The notes under the pieces: generated by a model
Database searches by the model: none
The model's input: the letters and a program-made list of their open reading frames with translations, nothing else
What the model was told of the DNA's origin: nothing
Source: an uncultured Clostridia bacterium
GTDB lineage: Bacteria; Bacillota; Clostridia; Oscillospirales; Acutalibacteraceae
Direction of reading: 5' to 3'
Assembly (NCBI GenBank): GCA_946187325.1
Contig: CAMHQC010000001.1
Location: forward strand, 62,001-126,000
DNA: 64,000 nucleotides
In this document: positions 24,673 to 32,529 of the stretch, one piece after another
Numbering within the stretch: the first letter of the stretch is position 1
How the letters are laid out: the number at the start of each line of letters is the position of its first letter
Made by a program: the position numbers and the translations under genes

Positions 24673-26334
24673 GTGGCGCCAAGATATAATCTCGACGATT
24701 TTTCGGCTAACCGCAGATATAATACAAGAAAATCCGCCGCTAAACGCGTCGCTGTAAAGAGCGTTAAGCGCGGACCTTCCGCGCCCAAAAGATCTATACC
24801 CAAGCGTAATTCCTCTAATCGCCGACCTTCCGTACAGCGCGGGAAACGAAGCGCGGCGTTTACCTTCTTAGTGATTTTGTTAGTGGTAATAGTTGTGGCG
24901 TTAATCGGTTTTATAAGCTTTAATATTTACCGCGAATACCGAAAAGGACTTCCCTTTACTTACTCCGACGGAGTAAAGGTTTCGGGTATTGATATAGGAG
25001 GGCTGTCCGTTAAGGACGCCCGCGAAAAGTTAAAGACCGAAGCGTTGACCGCGGTTAAGGATTTTAACGCTAAGGTAAGGGCAAAGTCTTTCGAAAAAAC
25101 CTACACTAAATCCGATTTTAAATATACCTTCGATTTTGAAACACCGCTCAAATCCGCTAAAATTTACAGTATGAAGGAACAGGGTATCTACGACAGCAAA
25201 AAGAGCAAAACTAAGGTAGAAACCGACGAGAGCACCGACTCTCCCGAGTTTACTCTTAAATATAAGGTAACATCCGATTCTATAAGAAACCAATCCAAAG
25301 CCGTCGCGAAAAAGGTGGATATCGCCCCGAATAACGCAAGGGTTACAAAATTCCATCCGTTCGCTGAGAACCGTTTTGAGTATAAGGAGGGCTCGGCGGG
25401 CTATAAGCTTGACCAAAACGCCCTCAATAAGAGCCTTAAAAGCGTTTTCTCGTCCGAAAAAACCGACTTCGAGTTCAACGCCAAGGTCGATAGAATCAGT
25501 CCCTCGATTACCGTAAACGATTTAAAAACCAAGATTATCGGTCTTTCCACCGCGTCCACCGTATCTCAGAATACGCCGAGCGGTACCCATAATATGACCG
25601 TAGCTATGAAGGCGTGCAACGGCTCGGTTATCGAACCCGGCGCGACATGGTCGTTTAATAAATGTACGGGCGACTCCAACCTCGAGTCCAACGGCTACAA
25701 AAAAGCCGCCGTTATATCCGAGAAGAAAATCGAACAGGGTACAGGCGGCGGAATCTGCCAGGCGAGTACGATTATCTTTGAGGCTGGACTTTTCTCGAAT
25801 ATGGAGATTATCGAACGCCATAATCACTACTGGGCTTCGACCTACGCCTACGCCGGCGAGGACGCTACTATCGACTACCCGACGCTCGACCTTAAAATGC
25901 GTAATAAAACCGACTACCAGATGTTTATGGAATGTCGCGTCGAGACAGGCAACAGGCTCAGGGTTAATATCTGGGGCTATCAGGATCCCGACTACGATAA
26001 TATACGTATTCATTCCGAAAACTTCGACGTAAGTAAAACCGACTTTAACTCACGGCTTTTCCGAGAGCTGTTTAAGGGCGGAAAGATTATAAAAACGGAA
26101 GTCGTATGCGACTCCCATTACAGTATCAAAAACTCCGTAAAAACTCCCGACGCCGAAACCTACCGCACACGTGTTGACGGCTACGTTCAGTACGAGGACG
26201 AGGACTATATCCCGATGGATACGGGCGAAAGCGAGGACAGCGCGGAAGAGGACAGCGAAGAAGAGGATAGCGGAGAGGACAACGGCGAAGAAACCGCCGA
26301 GGACGAGAATTATTTCGACGAGGAGAGCGAATAG
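24673..26334 (+). CDS. VanW family protein with peptidoglycan-binding-like N-terminal domains
   Basis: 553 residues from GTG 24673, seven bases after GGAGG; an upstream ATG at 24634 has no ribosome site. The cytoplasmic N-terminus (1-60) is very basic (Arg/Lys/Ser), then one membrane helix (about 63-87). Outside are two copies of the YoaR-like domain that precedes VanW (GVKVSGIDIGGLSVKDAREKL and a later copy), and the VanW domain at about 300-440 with NMTVAMKACNG, VIEPGATWSFN and GGGICQASTIIFEA. The last 40 residues are almost all Glu/Asp/Ser. VanW proteins are linked to cell-wall and glycopeptide response, but their biochemistry is unknown. A 22-bp perfect palindrome covers its stop codon. 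Confidence 0.88.
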   Translation: MAPRYNLDDFSANRRYNTRKSAAKRVAVKSVKRGPSAPKRSIPKRNSSNRRPSVQRGKRSAAFTFLVILLVVIVVALIGFISFNIYREYRKGLPFTYSDGVKVSGIDIGGLSVKDAREKLKTEALTAVKDFNAKVRAKSFEKTYTKSDFKYTFDFETPLKSAKIYSMKEQGIYDSKKSKTKVETDESTDSPEFTLKYKVTSDSIRNQSKAVAKKVDIAPNNARVTKFHPFAENRFEYKEGSAGYKLDQNALNKSLKSVFSSEKTDFEFNAKVDRISPSITVNDLKTKIIGLSTASTVSQNTPSGTHNMTVAMKACNGSVIEPGATWSFNKCTGDSNLESNGYKKAAVISEKKIEQGTGGGICQASTIIFEAGLFSNMEIIERHNHYWASTYAYAGEDATIDYPTLDLKMRNKTDYQMFMECRVETGNRLRVNIWGYQDPDYDNIRIHSENFDVSKTDFNSRLFRELFKGGKIIKTEVVCDSHYSIKNSVKTPDAETYRTRVDGYVQYEDEDYIPMDTGESEDSAEEDSEEEDSGEDNGEETAEDENYFDEESE

Positions 26335-26353
26335 TGTGAAAATTCACACTATT
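26330..26353. repeat. Palindrome over the VanW stop codon
   Basis: AATAGTGTGAA, AA, TTCACACTATT: perfect 11-bp arms, with the TAG stop inside. No T run follows, so a stabilising 3' hairpin rather than a clean terminator. Confidence 0.6.
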
Positions 26354-26369
26354 AAAGATTTATATTGTC

Positions 26370-26475
26370 CGCCCGGTTTGCCGCAAGCGGCAACGGGCGA
26401 TGACTATAATCGCATACACGCCTTATCCGCCCGCGGTAAGGCTGTAGGGAATTTTAACGGCTATATGCGGGCGGA
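26370..26475 (+). promoter_or_regulatory. Hairpins in the nitroreductase leader
   Basis: First a nested GC stem CGCCCG...TGCCGC/GCGGCA...CGGGCG (26370-26399). Then TCCGCCCGC (26426-26434) pairs with GCGGGCGGA (26467-26475), the second arm covering the ribosome site of the nitroreductase gene, so folding could limit translation. Confidence 0.45.
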
Positions 26476-26481
26476 AAGGCT

Positions 26482-27021
26482 ATGGCGATTGATATGAACG
26501 AAATTATAAAGGCTATGAAAGATCGCAGGAGTATCCGTAAGTTTAAATCGGATATGCCCTCCAGGGAAGATATAGCGCAGATTATCGACGCGGGACTTTA
26601 CGCCGCGAACGGTATGGGCAGACAGGCTACCGTGACCGTAGCCGTTACTAACAAGGAGCTGCGCGATAAGATTTCCGATATAAACCGAAAAATCGGCGGT
26701 TGGAAAGAGGGCTTCGACCCGTTCTATAACGCTCCCGTAATTTTGATTGTACTCGCCGAAAAGGACTGGCGCAATCGGGTTTACGACGGCAGTCTTGTAA
26801 TGGGAAATATGATGCTCGCGGCTCATTCCTTAGGGCTCGGAAGTATCTGGATACACCGCGCCAAAGAGGAGTTCGAGCTCGACGAGTATAAGGACTTGTT
26901 AAAATCGCTCGGCGTCGAGGGCGAGTGGGAAGGAATCGGACACTGCGCCGTAGGTTACGCCGACTGCGAGCTCCCGAAACCCGCCGAAAGAAAAGACGGA
27001 CGTGTTTTCTGGGTGGAATAA
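26482..27021 (+). CDS. Nitroreductase family FMN oxidoreductase
   Basis: 179 residues, typical length. N-terminal AMKDRRSIRKFKSD is the FMN phosphate-binding start of the family; GDIAQIIDAGLYAANG-like helix follows; LVMGNMMLAAHSLGLGSIWIHRA (about 110-132) is the conserved core helix; GHCAVGYAD closes the FMN site. It would reduce nitro compounds, quinones or other small electrophiles with NAD(P)H. The ATG at 26482 was chosen; ATG 26494 is an alternative because the ribosome site is close. Followed by its own terminator. Confidence 0.88.
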   Translation: MAIDMNEIIKAMKDRRSIRKFKSDMPSREDIAQIIDAGLYAANGMGRQATVTVAVTNKELRDKISDINRKIGGWKEGFDPFYNAPVILIVLAEKDWRNRVYDGSLVMGNMMLAAHSLGLGSIWIHRAKEEFELDEYKDLLKSLGVEGEWEGIGHCAVGYADCELPKPAERKDGRVFWVE

Positions 27022-27032
27022 TATATATTATA

Positions 27033-27064
27033 CGGGCTGACTTTATGTCGGCTCGTTGTTGTTT
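27033..27064 (+). terminator. Intrinsic terminator of the nitroreductase gene
   Basis: Nine-bp stem CGGGCTGAC/GTCGGCTCG with two G-U pairs, then TTGTTGTTTT. Confidence 0.8.
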
Positions 27065-27106
27065 TAAGCGAGTATAGTATGACGCTGATTTGTAAAAGTT
27101 CGCATT

Positions 27107-27171
27107 TGCCTTCTCCTTGAGGAGAAGGTTGGCAATTCGCTCCAAGCGAATTGGTCGGATGAGGTGTAAAA
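27107..27171. repeat. Two-stem intergenic repeat element
   Basis: CCTTCTCC/GGAGAAGG (27109-27128) is followed by the perfect stem CAATTCGCT/AGCGAATTG (27133-27153) and CGGATGAGGTG. The build matches short non-coding palindromic repeats dispersed in clostridial genomes. Confidence 0.55.
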
Positions 27172-27207
27172 CTTTTTGATGTGATAGGAAAGCGCGGAAT
27201 TTTGCGC

Positions 27208-27248
27208 TTGACTTTTTTATGTTATAGAGTATAATTTGTATAACAAAT
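27208..27248 (+). promoter_or_regulatory. Promoter and operator-like dyad of the AbrB/glycosyltransferase operon
   Basis: TTGACT (27208-27213), 16 bp, TATAAT (27230-27235). The dyad ATTTGT-ATA-ACAAAT (27234-27248) starts at the last bases of the -10 and is placed for repression, perhaps by the AbrB-like product. An AAGCGC/GCGCTT hairpin overlaps the -35. Confidence 0.65.
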
Positions 27249-27269
27249 CATACTTATGAGGTGAAGAAA

Positions 27270-27482
27270 ATGGCAGCTCCTAAAGGTAAATACGCGTGGA
27301 CGGCGACGGTAGGCGAAAAAGGACAGATAGTAATTCCGAAGCAGGCGCGCGATATATTTGATATTAAAGCGGGGGATACCCTCCTGCTTCTCGGCGACGA
27401 AAAACACGGTATCGCTATTCCGCCCAAGGGTACATTTTCCCATGTATTCGACGAAGTGTTTAATAAAAAGGACGGCGAATAA
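27270..27482 (+). CDS. AbrB/MazE/SpoVT-family DNA-binding protein
   Basis: 70 residues from ATG 27270, with AGGTGA just before. The swapped-hairpin AbrB domain is complete: ATVGEKGQIVIPKQARDIFDIKAGDTLLLLGDEKHGIAI, residues about 9-47. This short form acts as a dimer on AT-rich palindromes. It lies two bases before the glycosyltransferase gene, so the pair is one operon, and the dyad at 27234-27248 makes autoregulation likely. No toxin gene follows, so it is not a MazE antitoxin in context. Confidence 0.85.
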   Translation: MAAPKGKYAWTATVGEKGQIVIPKQARDIFDIKAGDTLLLLGDEKHGIAIPPKGTFSHVFDEVFNKKDGE

Positions 27483-27484
27483 TA

Positions 27485-28870
27485 ATGAAAAAGATATTTT
27501 TCTTTTCAATTCCCGCGCACGGACACACTAATCCGATGATGCCCGTAGCCGCCGAGCTCGTTAAACGGGGTAATACGGTTCGTTTTTATTCGTTCAACGA
27601 GTTTGCCGACAGGATTAAAGCCACGGGCGCGGAGTTTATCTCCTGCGATAAATATCTCGGCGAGCTTACTAAAAAGGAAGAAGAGAATTTAAAGGCGGTA
27701 TCCACTACGGAAATGACCTTACAGGATATCCGCGTTACATTAAGTATGGATGAGTTTCTCGACAGCGAGTTTAAATGCCATAAACCCGACGTCGTATATA
27801 CCGACGCGGTATGCTTCTGGGGTAAGCTGAACGCGTGGAAGCATAATGTACCACTCGTTGTGTCTACAAGTACATTCGCGTTTAATCAGCTTTCGTCAGG
27901 TTATATGAAACATAGCCCTAAGGAAATGGCGGATATGATTTTCGGATTGCCGAAAATTTCCAAGGAGCTTAAAAAGCTCGAGCCCTACGGCTACCACGTA
28001 AAAAGCGCCCTATCGCTTGTACAAAACGACAATAAAACCGATTCGGTTGTCTATGCCTCGAAAGGATTCCAGCCGTATTCCGAGAGCTATTCCGACCATT
28101 ACTTATTCGCGGGACCGTCGATATTCTCGAAGATAAAGCCCACTAAGGAAAAAGAAAGACCTCTTTTGTATATTTCTCTCGGAACGGTTATAAACGACCG
28201 TCCCGACTTTTACGATAAATGCTTTAAGGCGTTTAAGGATATGGAGATCGACGTTATAATTTCCTGCGGCAACACGGTAAAAATCGAGTCGCTCGGAACT
28301 ATACCCGATAATATAAAAGTTTATCCGCGGGTAGACCAGCTCGAAGTATTGTCGCGAGCCGACGCGTTTATTTCCCATTGTGGAATGAACAGCGTAAGCG
28401 AAAGCCTGTATATGGCGACTCCGCTTGTACTCTATCCCCAGACTGGCGAACAGCGCGCCGTAGCAAGACGAGTAAAGGAAATCGGCGCGGGAGTTGAGCT
28501 TAAAGATGATTCTGTTGAGGGTATTAAAAGAGCGGTGTCAGAGCTTCTGAATAATAAACCGTACAAGGACGCCGCTGTTAAATGCTGCGAGGAGTTCCGT
28601 TCCTGCCTTGGAAGCGCGGGAGCCGCTGAGTTTATAGAAAACGCTCCGCATAAATCGAACGGAAAAGATTTACTCGCCGACGTAAATAAGGCGAGCGGAA
28701 AATTCAGGATTGTTTATTGGATGATAATTGCTCTTATAATTGTCCTGTTCGGTATTTTTATCGGCTGGGGTTATGTATGGATAATCGGAGTAGCGGGTGG
28801 AACCTTGTCTTATCCTATAGGTAAAATCGCCCAAAACAAAATCTATAAATCAATGGTAAAAAAACTATAA
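27485..28870 (+). CDS. Macrolide-type UDP-glycosyltransferase with C-terminal membrane helices
   Basis: 461 residues. GT1 fold: N-terminal FFSIPAHGHTNPMMPVAAELVKRG holds the acceptor-side histidine; the C-terminal donor site has LYISLGTVI, VYPRVDQLEVLSRADAFISHCGMNSVSESLYMATPLVLYPQTGEQ, close to MGT-type enzymes of the YjiC group. After the enzyme domain (about 1-395) there are two hydrophobic segments at about 413-445 (IVYWMIIALIIVLFGIFIGW and YVWIIGVAGG), which normal soluble MGTs lack, so the enzyme is held on the membrane and may glycosylate a lipid or membrane-active compound. Regulated with the AbrB-like gene. Confidence 0.85.
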   Translation: MKKIFFFSIPAHGHTNPMMPVAAELVKRGNTVRFYSFNEFADRIKATGAEFISCDKYLGELTKKEEENLKAVSTTEMTLQDIRVTLSMDEFLDSEFKCHKPDVVYTDAVCFWGKLNAWKHNVPLVVSTSTFAFNQLSSGYMKHSPKEMADMIFGLPKISKELKKLEPYGYHVKSALSLVQNDNKTDSVVYASKGFQPYSESYSDHYLFAGPSIFSKIKPTKEKERPLLYISLGTVINDRPDFYDKCFKAFKDMEIDVIISCGNTVKIESLGTIPDNIKVYPRVDQLEVLSRADAFISHCGMNSVSESLYMATPLVLYPQTGEQRAVARRVKEIGAGVELKDDSVEGIKRAVSELLNNKPYKDAAVKCCEEFRSCLGSAGAAEFIENAPHKSNGKDLLADVNKASGKFRIVYWMIIALIIVLFGIFIGWGYVWIIGVAGGTLSYPIGKIAQNKIYKSMVKKL

Positions 28871-28871
28871 A

Positions 28872-28906
28872 GAAAGAGGAGCCGGCTTAAATCCAGCTCC
28901 TCTTTC
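28872..28906. terminator. Terminator between converging genes
   Basis: Eleven-bp stem GAAAGAGGAGC/GCTCCTCTTTC. Confidence 0.8.
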
Positions 28907-28907
28907 C

Positions 28908-29987
28908 TTACCCAAAAACTTTTTCTTCTGCTTTTCCGTCGTGAGTTACCCTGTATAGATCATCTTTTTCGTCGCAGTAGTAAACCCACTTATCTCCGAA
29001 AACAAAAACATCGGCAATATTTTTATTTTTGACTATAGTTTTTGCTTTACCTGTATTAATATCAAGCGCGGTCAAACTACCTGTAACTGTGTCGTATAAT
29101 GAGGTATCCGCGCCGATAAATAAAAGATTGCCAAAATTCGCTAAAGAGGGATATTCCTCATCGCTTTCGTATATAGTCTTACAATTATCCGTTGCGTCGT
29201 AAACAATAGTGTTATCGCTGTAATCGACAACAATAACCTTTTCTCCGCATTTGAATAATTCTAAATTAATTAACTCTTTCTTAAAAAACTTTTCGTTTTT
29301 AATCTTTTTACTGAGAATGTATTTCTTATTAATTAGGTCGTATTCCTTTATACGCTTGTCTTTGCTGATGTATATAAGCGTATCGCCGTCGATTTTATAT
29401 AGTTGAGTAGTTACGGGGTCGTCAATATCTCCGTCGGCTATAATATCGGAACCATTATCAAAAGCAACTTTAGTATTAGTTCCGTCATAGCTTACGTAAA
29501 TTTTATAGTGAGTCGGTAAATAGATTCTATCTTTGCTTACAACATAATTAATGTAGCCGTTCTTTTCAGCTTTTTTAAGTTTAGAAAAATTTTCTATATT
29601 CCCTGTATCTAAGTTTAAGTGTGATATATCATCTATATAAAACATTCCCCGGTTTATAAGTAAATTGTCCTTGAAAGCGTCCAGATTAGGAGACGTCCAG
29701 CTTTTGATACTGAACCCGTCCCAATACTTAAGAGAGCTTCCGTTAGGCGTTATTTCAAATACCCCATGCCTTATGGGAGAATTGCCCGCGTAACTGTAAT
29801 AAAGCTTGTCGTCCATAATTTCGAGTATGTGCGATGAAACGCTTTTACGCGACAGGTTTTCGTCGGGAGTAAATCTGCCTCTAGGCCAGTATAGGTAATT
29901 GAAAATATTAATTAATAAAAATACTACCGCTAATACTCCCGCGGCAACGGAAATACCGATAACCGCGTATTTTTTATTGCTTTTCAT
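28908..29987 (-). CDS. Membrane-anchored DUF5050-like beta-propeller protein
   Basis: 359 residues. One N-terminal membrane helix (about 8-30, VIGISVAAGVLAVVFLLINIF), then an outside domain of repeating short strands with aromatic-Asp patterns (LYYSYAG, LYKIDGDTLIYIS, YLLFIGADTSLYD, VFVFGDKWVYYCDEKDDLYRV), as in DUF5050 six-bladed propellers. No catalytic motif. Its ATG lies inside the end of the preceding regulator gene (14-base overlap), so it is coupled to the two membrane XRE proteins and may be their sensory or effector partner. Confidence 0.7.
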   Translation of the reverse strand: MKSNKKYAVIGISVAAGVLAVVFLLINIFNYLYWPRGRFTPDENLSRKSVSSHILEIMDDKLYYSYAGNSPIRHGVFEITPNGSSLKYWDGFSIKSWTSPNLDAFKDNLLINRGMFYIDDISHLNLDTGNIENFSKLKKAEKNGYINYVVSKDRIYLPTHYKIYVSYDGTNTKVAFDNGSDIIADGDIDDPVTTQLYKIDGDTLIYISKDKRIKEYDLINKKYILSKKIKNEKFFKKELINLELFKCGEKVIVVDYSDNTIVYDATDNCKTIYESDEEYPSLANFGNLLFIGADTSLYDTVTGSLTALDINTGKAKTIVKNKNIADVFVFGDKWVYYCDEKDDLYRVTHDGKAEEKVFG

Positions 29988-30624
29988 AATTGTCCTCTGT
30001 TTTATTATTAAACCTTCTCGCGAGAGTACCTATGCCAAGCCCGATAAAAGATACAAACGCTCCCATACTGTATGTAGCGGGATTTAAGAAAGTAAATATA
30101 GCTATCGGAGCTGTTTCGTCCGGTAAATAACCACCGTAAAGTAAATAAGATAATTGTTCCGCTAATCCGAAAGTTATACCGAAAAACAGTATTAAAAACC
30201 AACGTTTTTTACCCCAAGCCTCATCTATCCCGATTAAAAGAGATATGATAAGAATTACGAAAGGAATAACGGCTGAAATAACGCTTGCGCGGGTTATATA
30301 GTACACGTTTACGTAAATTATAAGGCTTAGTATATATACTCCGATTTCTACCGCTTTATAGATTTTTCTCTTGTTTTTAATTAAAGCTACCGCCTTGTCT
30401 ATGTAATCTACATAAGACGAGGTTTCGTCTTTTTCTTTTAAAAGCTCGTCTAAGCTTATGCTGTACAGGCCGCTTAGCTTAATCAAGCTTGCTATATCGG
30501 GGTAAGTCTTACCGTTTTCCCAGCTTGACAGAGTTTGTCTGCTTACACCTGTTTTATCTGCGGCTTGTTGCTGGGACAGGTTAGTTTTCAGTCTCGCTGT
30601 TTTTAACTTTTCGTGAAGCTCCAT
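29974..30624 (-). CDS. XRE-family regulator with four membrane helices (second of pair)
   Basis: 216 residues. HTH at 1-60: KTNLSQQQAADKTGVSRQTLSSWENGKTYPD. After a short linker, four hydrophobic segments (about 95-115, 120-140, 150-168, 185-208) place the C-terminus in the membrane, so the DNA-binding domain would be tethered. It is a paralogue of the preceding gene product with the same layout. Its start overlaps the preceding coding region by 44 bases and has its own GAGGT site, so it is not a frameshift fragment. Confidence 0.82.
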   Translation of the reverse strand: MELHEKLKTARLKTNLSQQQAADKTGVSRQTLSSWENGKTYPDIASLIKLSGLYSISLDELLKEKDETSSYVDYIDKAVALIKNKRKIYKAVEIGVYILSLIIYVNVYYITRASVISAVIPFVILIISLLIGIDEAWGKKRWFLILFFGITFGLAEQLSYLLYGGYLPDETAPIAIFTFLNPATYSMGAFVSFIGLGIGTLARRFNNKTEDNYEKQ

Positions 30625-31270
30625 TTTTCAACCTCGTTTTTATTTTTACGAAAGTTCCTTTAATAATTATACCGAGTACGATTCCGATAAAGGAAACCGC
30701 GAACATCGGCAGGTACATATACGCGAATCCGACAAATACATCGCCTTTCGTCAGCAATGAGTTCACATTAAACGTACAAAAATCCATAAAACATCCCGCG
30801 TAAGCGAATACGGGCATTAAAAACCATCTGTATCTGCCCCAGTTGTCGTCGATTCCGACGATTATAGAAAAGCTTAGAATAAAAATCGGGAATAAAATGT
30901 ACTGCGTAAAAATAACATAGGAAATTCTATTATATGCTTCGGGAGGGTTTACGTAGTAATTAACGAGTATAAATATCCAAATCGCGAAAAAGATAATAAT
31001 TTCAATTATTATCGAGAGTTTTAGCTTAAAACTTTTCTTCTGCGTGCTGTTATTTATATAGCGTATGTATTCGGTGTTTTCTTTTAATAATTCGTCAAGG
31101 CTGAGCTCGTATAAATCGCTCATATTAACGACAGCCGAAAGCTCGGGATAAGTTTTGTTGTTTTCCCAGTTCGATACAGTCTGACGGCTTACACCGAGAG
31201 CTTCGGCGGCTTCGCCTTGGGTGAAATTCGCTTTTTGACGAGCGGTTTTTAACCTGTTTCCTATATCCAT
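30581..31270 (-). CDS. XRE-family regulator with four membrane helices (first of pair)
   Basis: 229 residues. HTH at 1-60 (KANFTQGEAAEALGVSRQTVSNWENNKTYPE), linker with DLYELSLDELLKEN, then about four membrane segments (85-107, 118-140, 150-170, 180-205) and a basic tail. The family is common in clostridia and probably reads a membrane signal. First gene of a three-gene overlapping operon with a paralogue and a membrane propeller protein; expressed from the promoter at 31299-31327. Confidence 0.82.
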   Translation of the reverse strand: MDIGNRLKTARQKANFTQGEAAEALGVSRQTVSNWENNKTYPELSAVVNMSDLYELSLDELLKENTEYIRYINNSTQKKSFKLKLSIIIEIIIFFAIWIFILVNYYVNPPEAYNRISYVIFTQYILFPIFILSFSIIVGIDDNWGRYRWFLMPVFAYAGCFMDFCTFNVNSLLTKGDVFVGFAYMYLPMFAVSFIGIVLGIIIKGTFVKIKTRLKNGASRKVKNSETEN

Positions 31271-31298
31271 ATTTTACTCCGTAAATTGTTATATTTTT

Positions 31299-31327
31299 AT
31301 GATACCGCCGCGGGTGAAATAAGTCAA
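31299..31327 (-). promoter_or_regulatory. Promoter of the XRE operon
   Basis: Minus strand TTGACT (31322-31327), 17 bp, TATCAT (31299-31304). Confidence 0.7.
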
Positions 31328-31429
31328 CAAATTTATCTTTTCCATCGTTAAAATTTATGTCAAAATCCTTTTACATCCGCATAATAAACGGCTTTTTTCT
31401 GCGTAAACTAAGCGTGAAAGGGTGATTTT

Positions 31430-32434
31430 TTGATTAAAAGAATTGGAAGATACTCGCTTGAGTTTGACGGCGCGAATATTACGGGCTACGGCTCGGTCGG
31501 CGGTAAGAAAGAGGGCGAAGGGCCTCTTTCTGAAAATTTTGATAAGCTGATTTACGATTCCTACGCGGGACGTAAAACCTACGAGCAAGCCGAAAATCTT
31601 TTCCAGCAGGAAGCCTTCGAGCTCGCCTTGAACCGCGGCGGCAAAAAGGCGGAGGACGTAGATATGATTTTCGCGGGAGATTTACTTAACCAGTGTATAG
31701 GCTCGAGCTACGGGCTGAAGGTATATAATATACCGTACCTCGGAATTTACGGCGCTTGCTCCACTATGGCTGAGGGGTTAATTCTCTCGGGAATATCGGT
31801 GTGCTCGGGCGCGAGCCGTTTGAGCGCGTGCGTAACCTCGTCGCATTTTTGTACAGCCGAAAGACAGTACCGTTTTCCGCTCGACTACGGCGGTCAGCGT
31901 ACCCCGACTTCCCAGTGGACAGTTACGGGCAGCGGAAGCTGTATCGTTGAGCCTGACTCAAAGGGATTGGAGCTTCACCGAGCCTTAATCGGAAAAATCG
32001 TAGACTACGATATCGCCGACCTGAATAATATGGGCGCCGCTATGGCTCCCGCGGCGGCGGATTCCATAATCGATTTTTTGAACGATACGAATACTTCTCC
32101 CGAGGATTACGACTTAATCCTGACGGGCGACTTGGGAGCGGTCGGCTCTAAATGTCTGTACGAAATTCTCGGGCGTGAGGGTATAGATATTAAAAACCGC
32201 CACAACGACTGCGGTTTAATGATTTTCGATAGAAAAACTCAGGATGTACACGCGGGCGGTTCGGGGTGCGGATGCTGCGCGTCGGTGCTGTGTTCGACAA
32301 TTCTGCCCGCTATCGAAAACGGAAAGTACAATAATATCCTGTTTATCGCTACAGGCGCGCTTATGAGTACAACCTCGTCCCAGCAGGGCGGCTCAATCCC
32401 CGCTATAGCCCACCTCGTCAATATTACGAAATAA
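31430..32434 (+). CDS. spoVAD: Stage V sporulation protein AD (SpoVAD)
   Basis: 334 residues, thiolase-like fold. Start is TTG 31430 after AAAGGGTGA; no ATG is available. Typical SpoVAD stretches: GKKEGEGPLSENFD, AGDLLNQCIGSSYGL, GIYGACSTMAEGL, VTSSHFCTAERQYRFPLDYGGQRTPTSQWTVTGSG. It binds dipicolinic acid and is part of the spore channel that loads and releases it. Its usual neighbours spoVAC and spoVAE are absent on both sides. CATAATA at 31380-31386 resembles the -10 of forespore (sigma-F/G) promoters with a weak TTATG-type -35, so forespore expression is plausible. Confidence 0.92.
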   Translation: MIKRIGRYSLEFDGANITGYGSVGGKKEGEGPLSENFDKLIYDSYAGRKTYEQAENLFQQEAFELALNRGGKKAEDVDMIFAGDLLNQCIGSSYGLKVYNIPYLGIYGACSTMAEGLILSGISVCSGASRLSACVTSSHFCTAERQYRFPLDYGGQRTPTSQWTVTGSGSCIVEPDSKGLELHRALIGKIVDYDIADLNNMGAAMAPAAADSIIDFLNDTNTSPEDYDLILTGDLGAVGSKCLYEILGREGIDIKNRHNDCGLMIFDRKTQDVHAGGSGCGCCASVLCSTILPAIENGKYNNILFIATGALMSTTSSQQGGSIPAIAHLVNITK

Positions 32435-32459
32435 TTTTTATAAAAAGGTTATAAAACAA

Positions 32460-32489
32460 ATTCACTGTCTGTTTTATAGGACAGTGAAT
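32460..32489 (-). terminator. Hairpin between spoVAD and channel genes
   Basis: Perfect 10-bp ATTCACTGTC/GACAGTGAAT stem; on the minus strand it is followed by TTTGTTTT, so it fits the channel gene's terminator. Confidence 0.6.
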
Positions 32490-32529
32490 GAGCTATAATA
32501 TTAAATGTAAGCTTAAATGTAAGGACAAG

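Noticed and set aside
25522-26013. Long minus-strand frame opposite the VanW gene
   Set aside because: Shadow of a strongly coding plus-strand frame with recognised VanW motifs.
27270-27482. MazE-type antitoxin of a toxin-antitoxin pair
   Set aside because: The next gene is a 461-residue glycosyltransferase, not a small toxin.
30581-30624. 44-base overlap of the two XRE genes taken as a frameshift
   Set aside because: Each gene has its own complete HTH, helices and ribosome site; they are paralogues in tandem.
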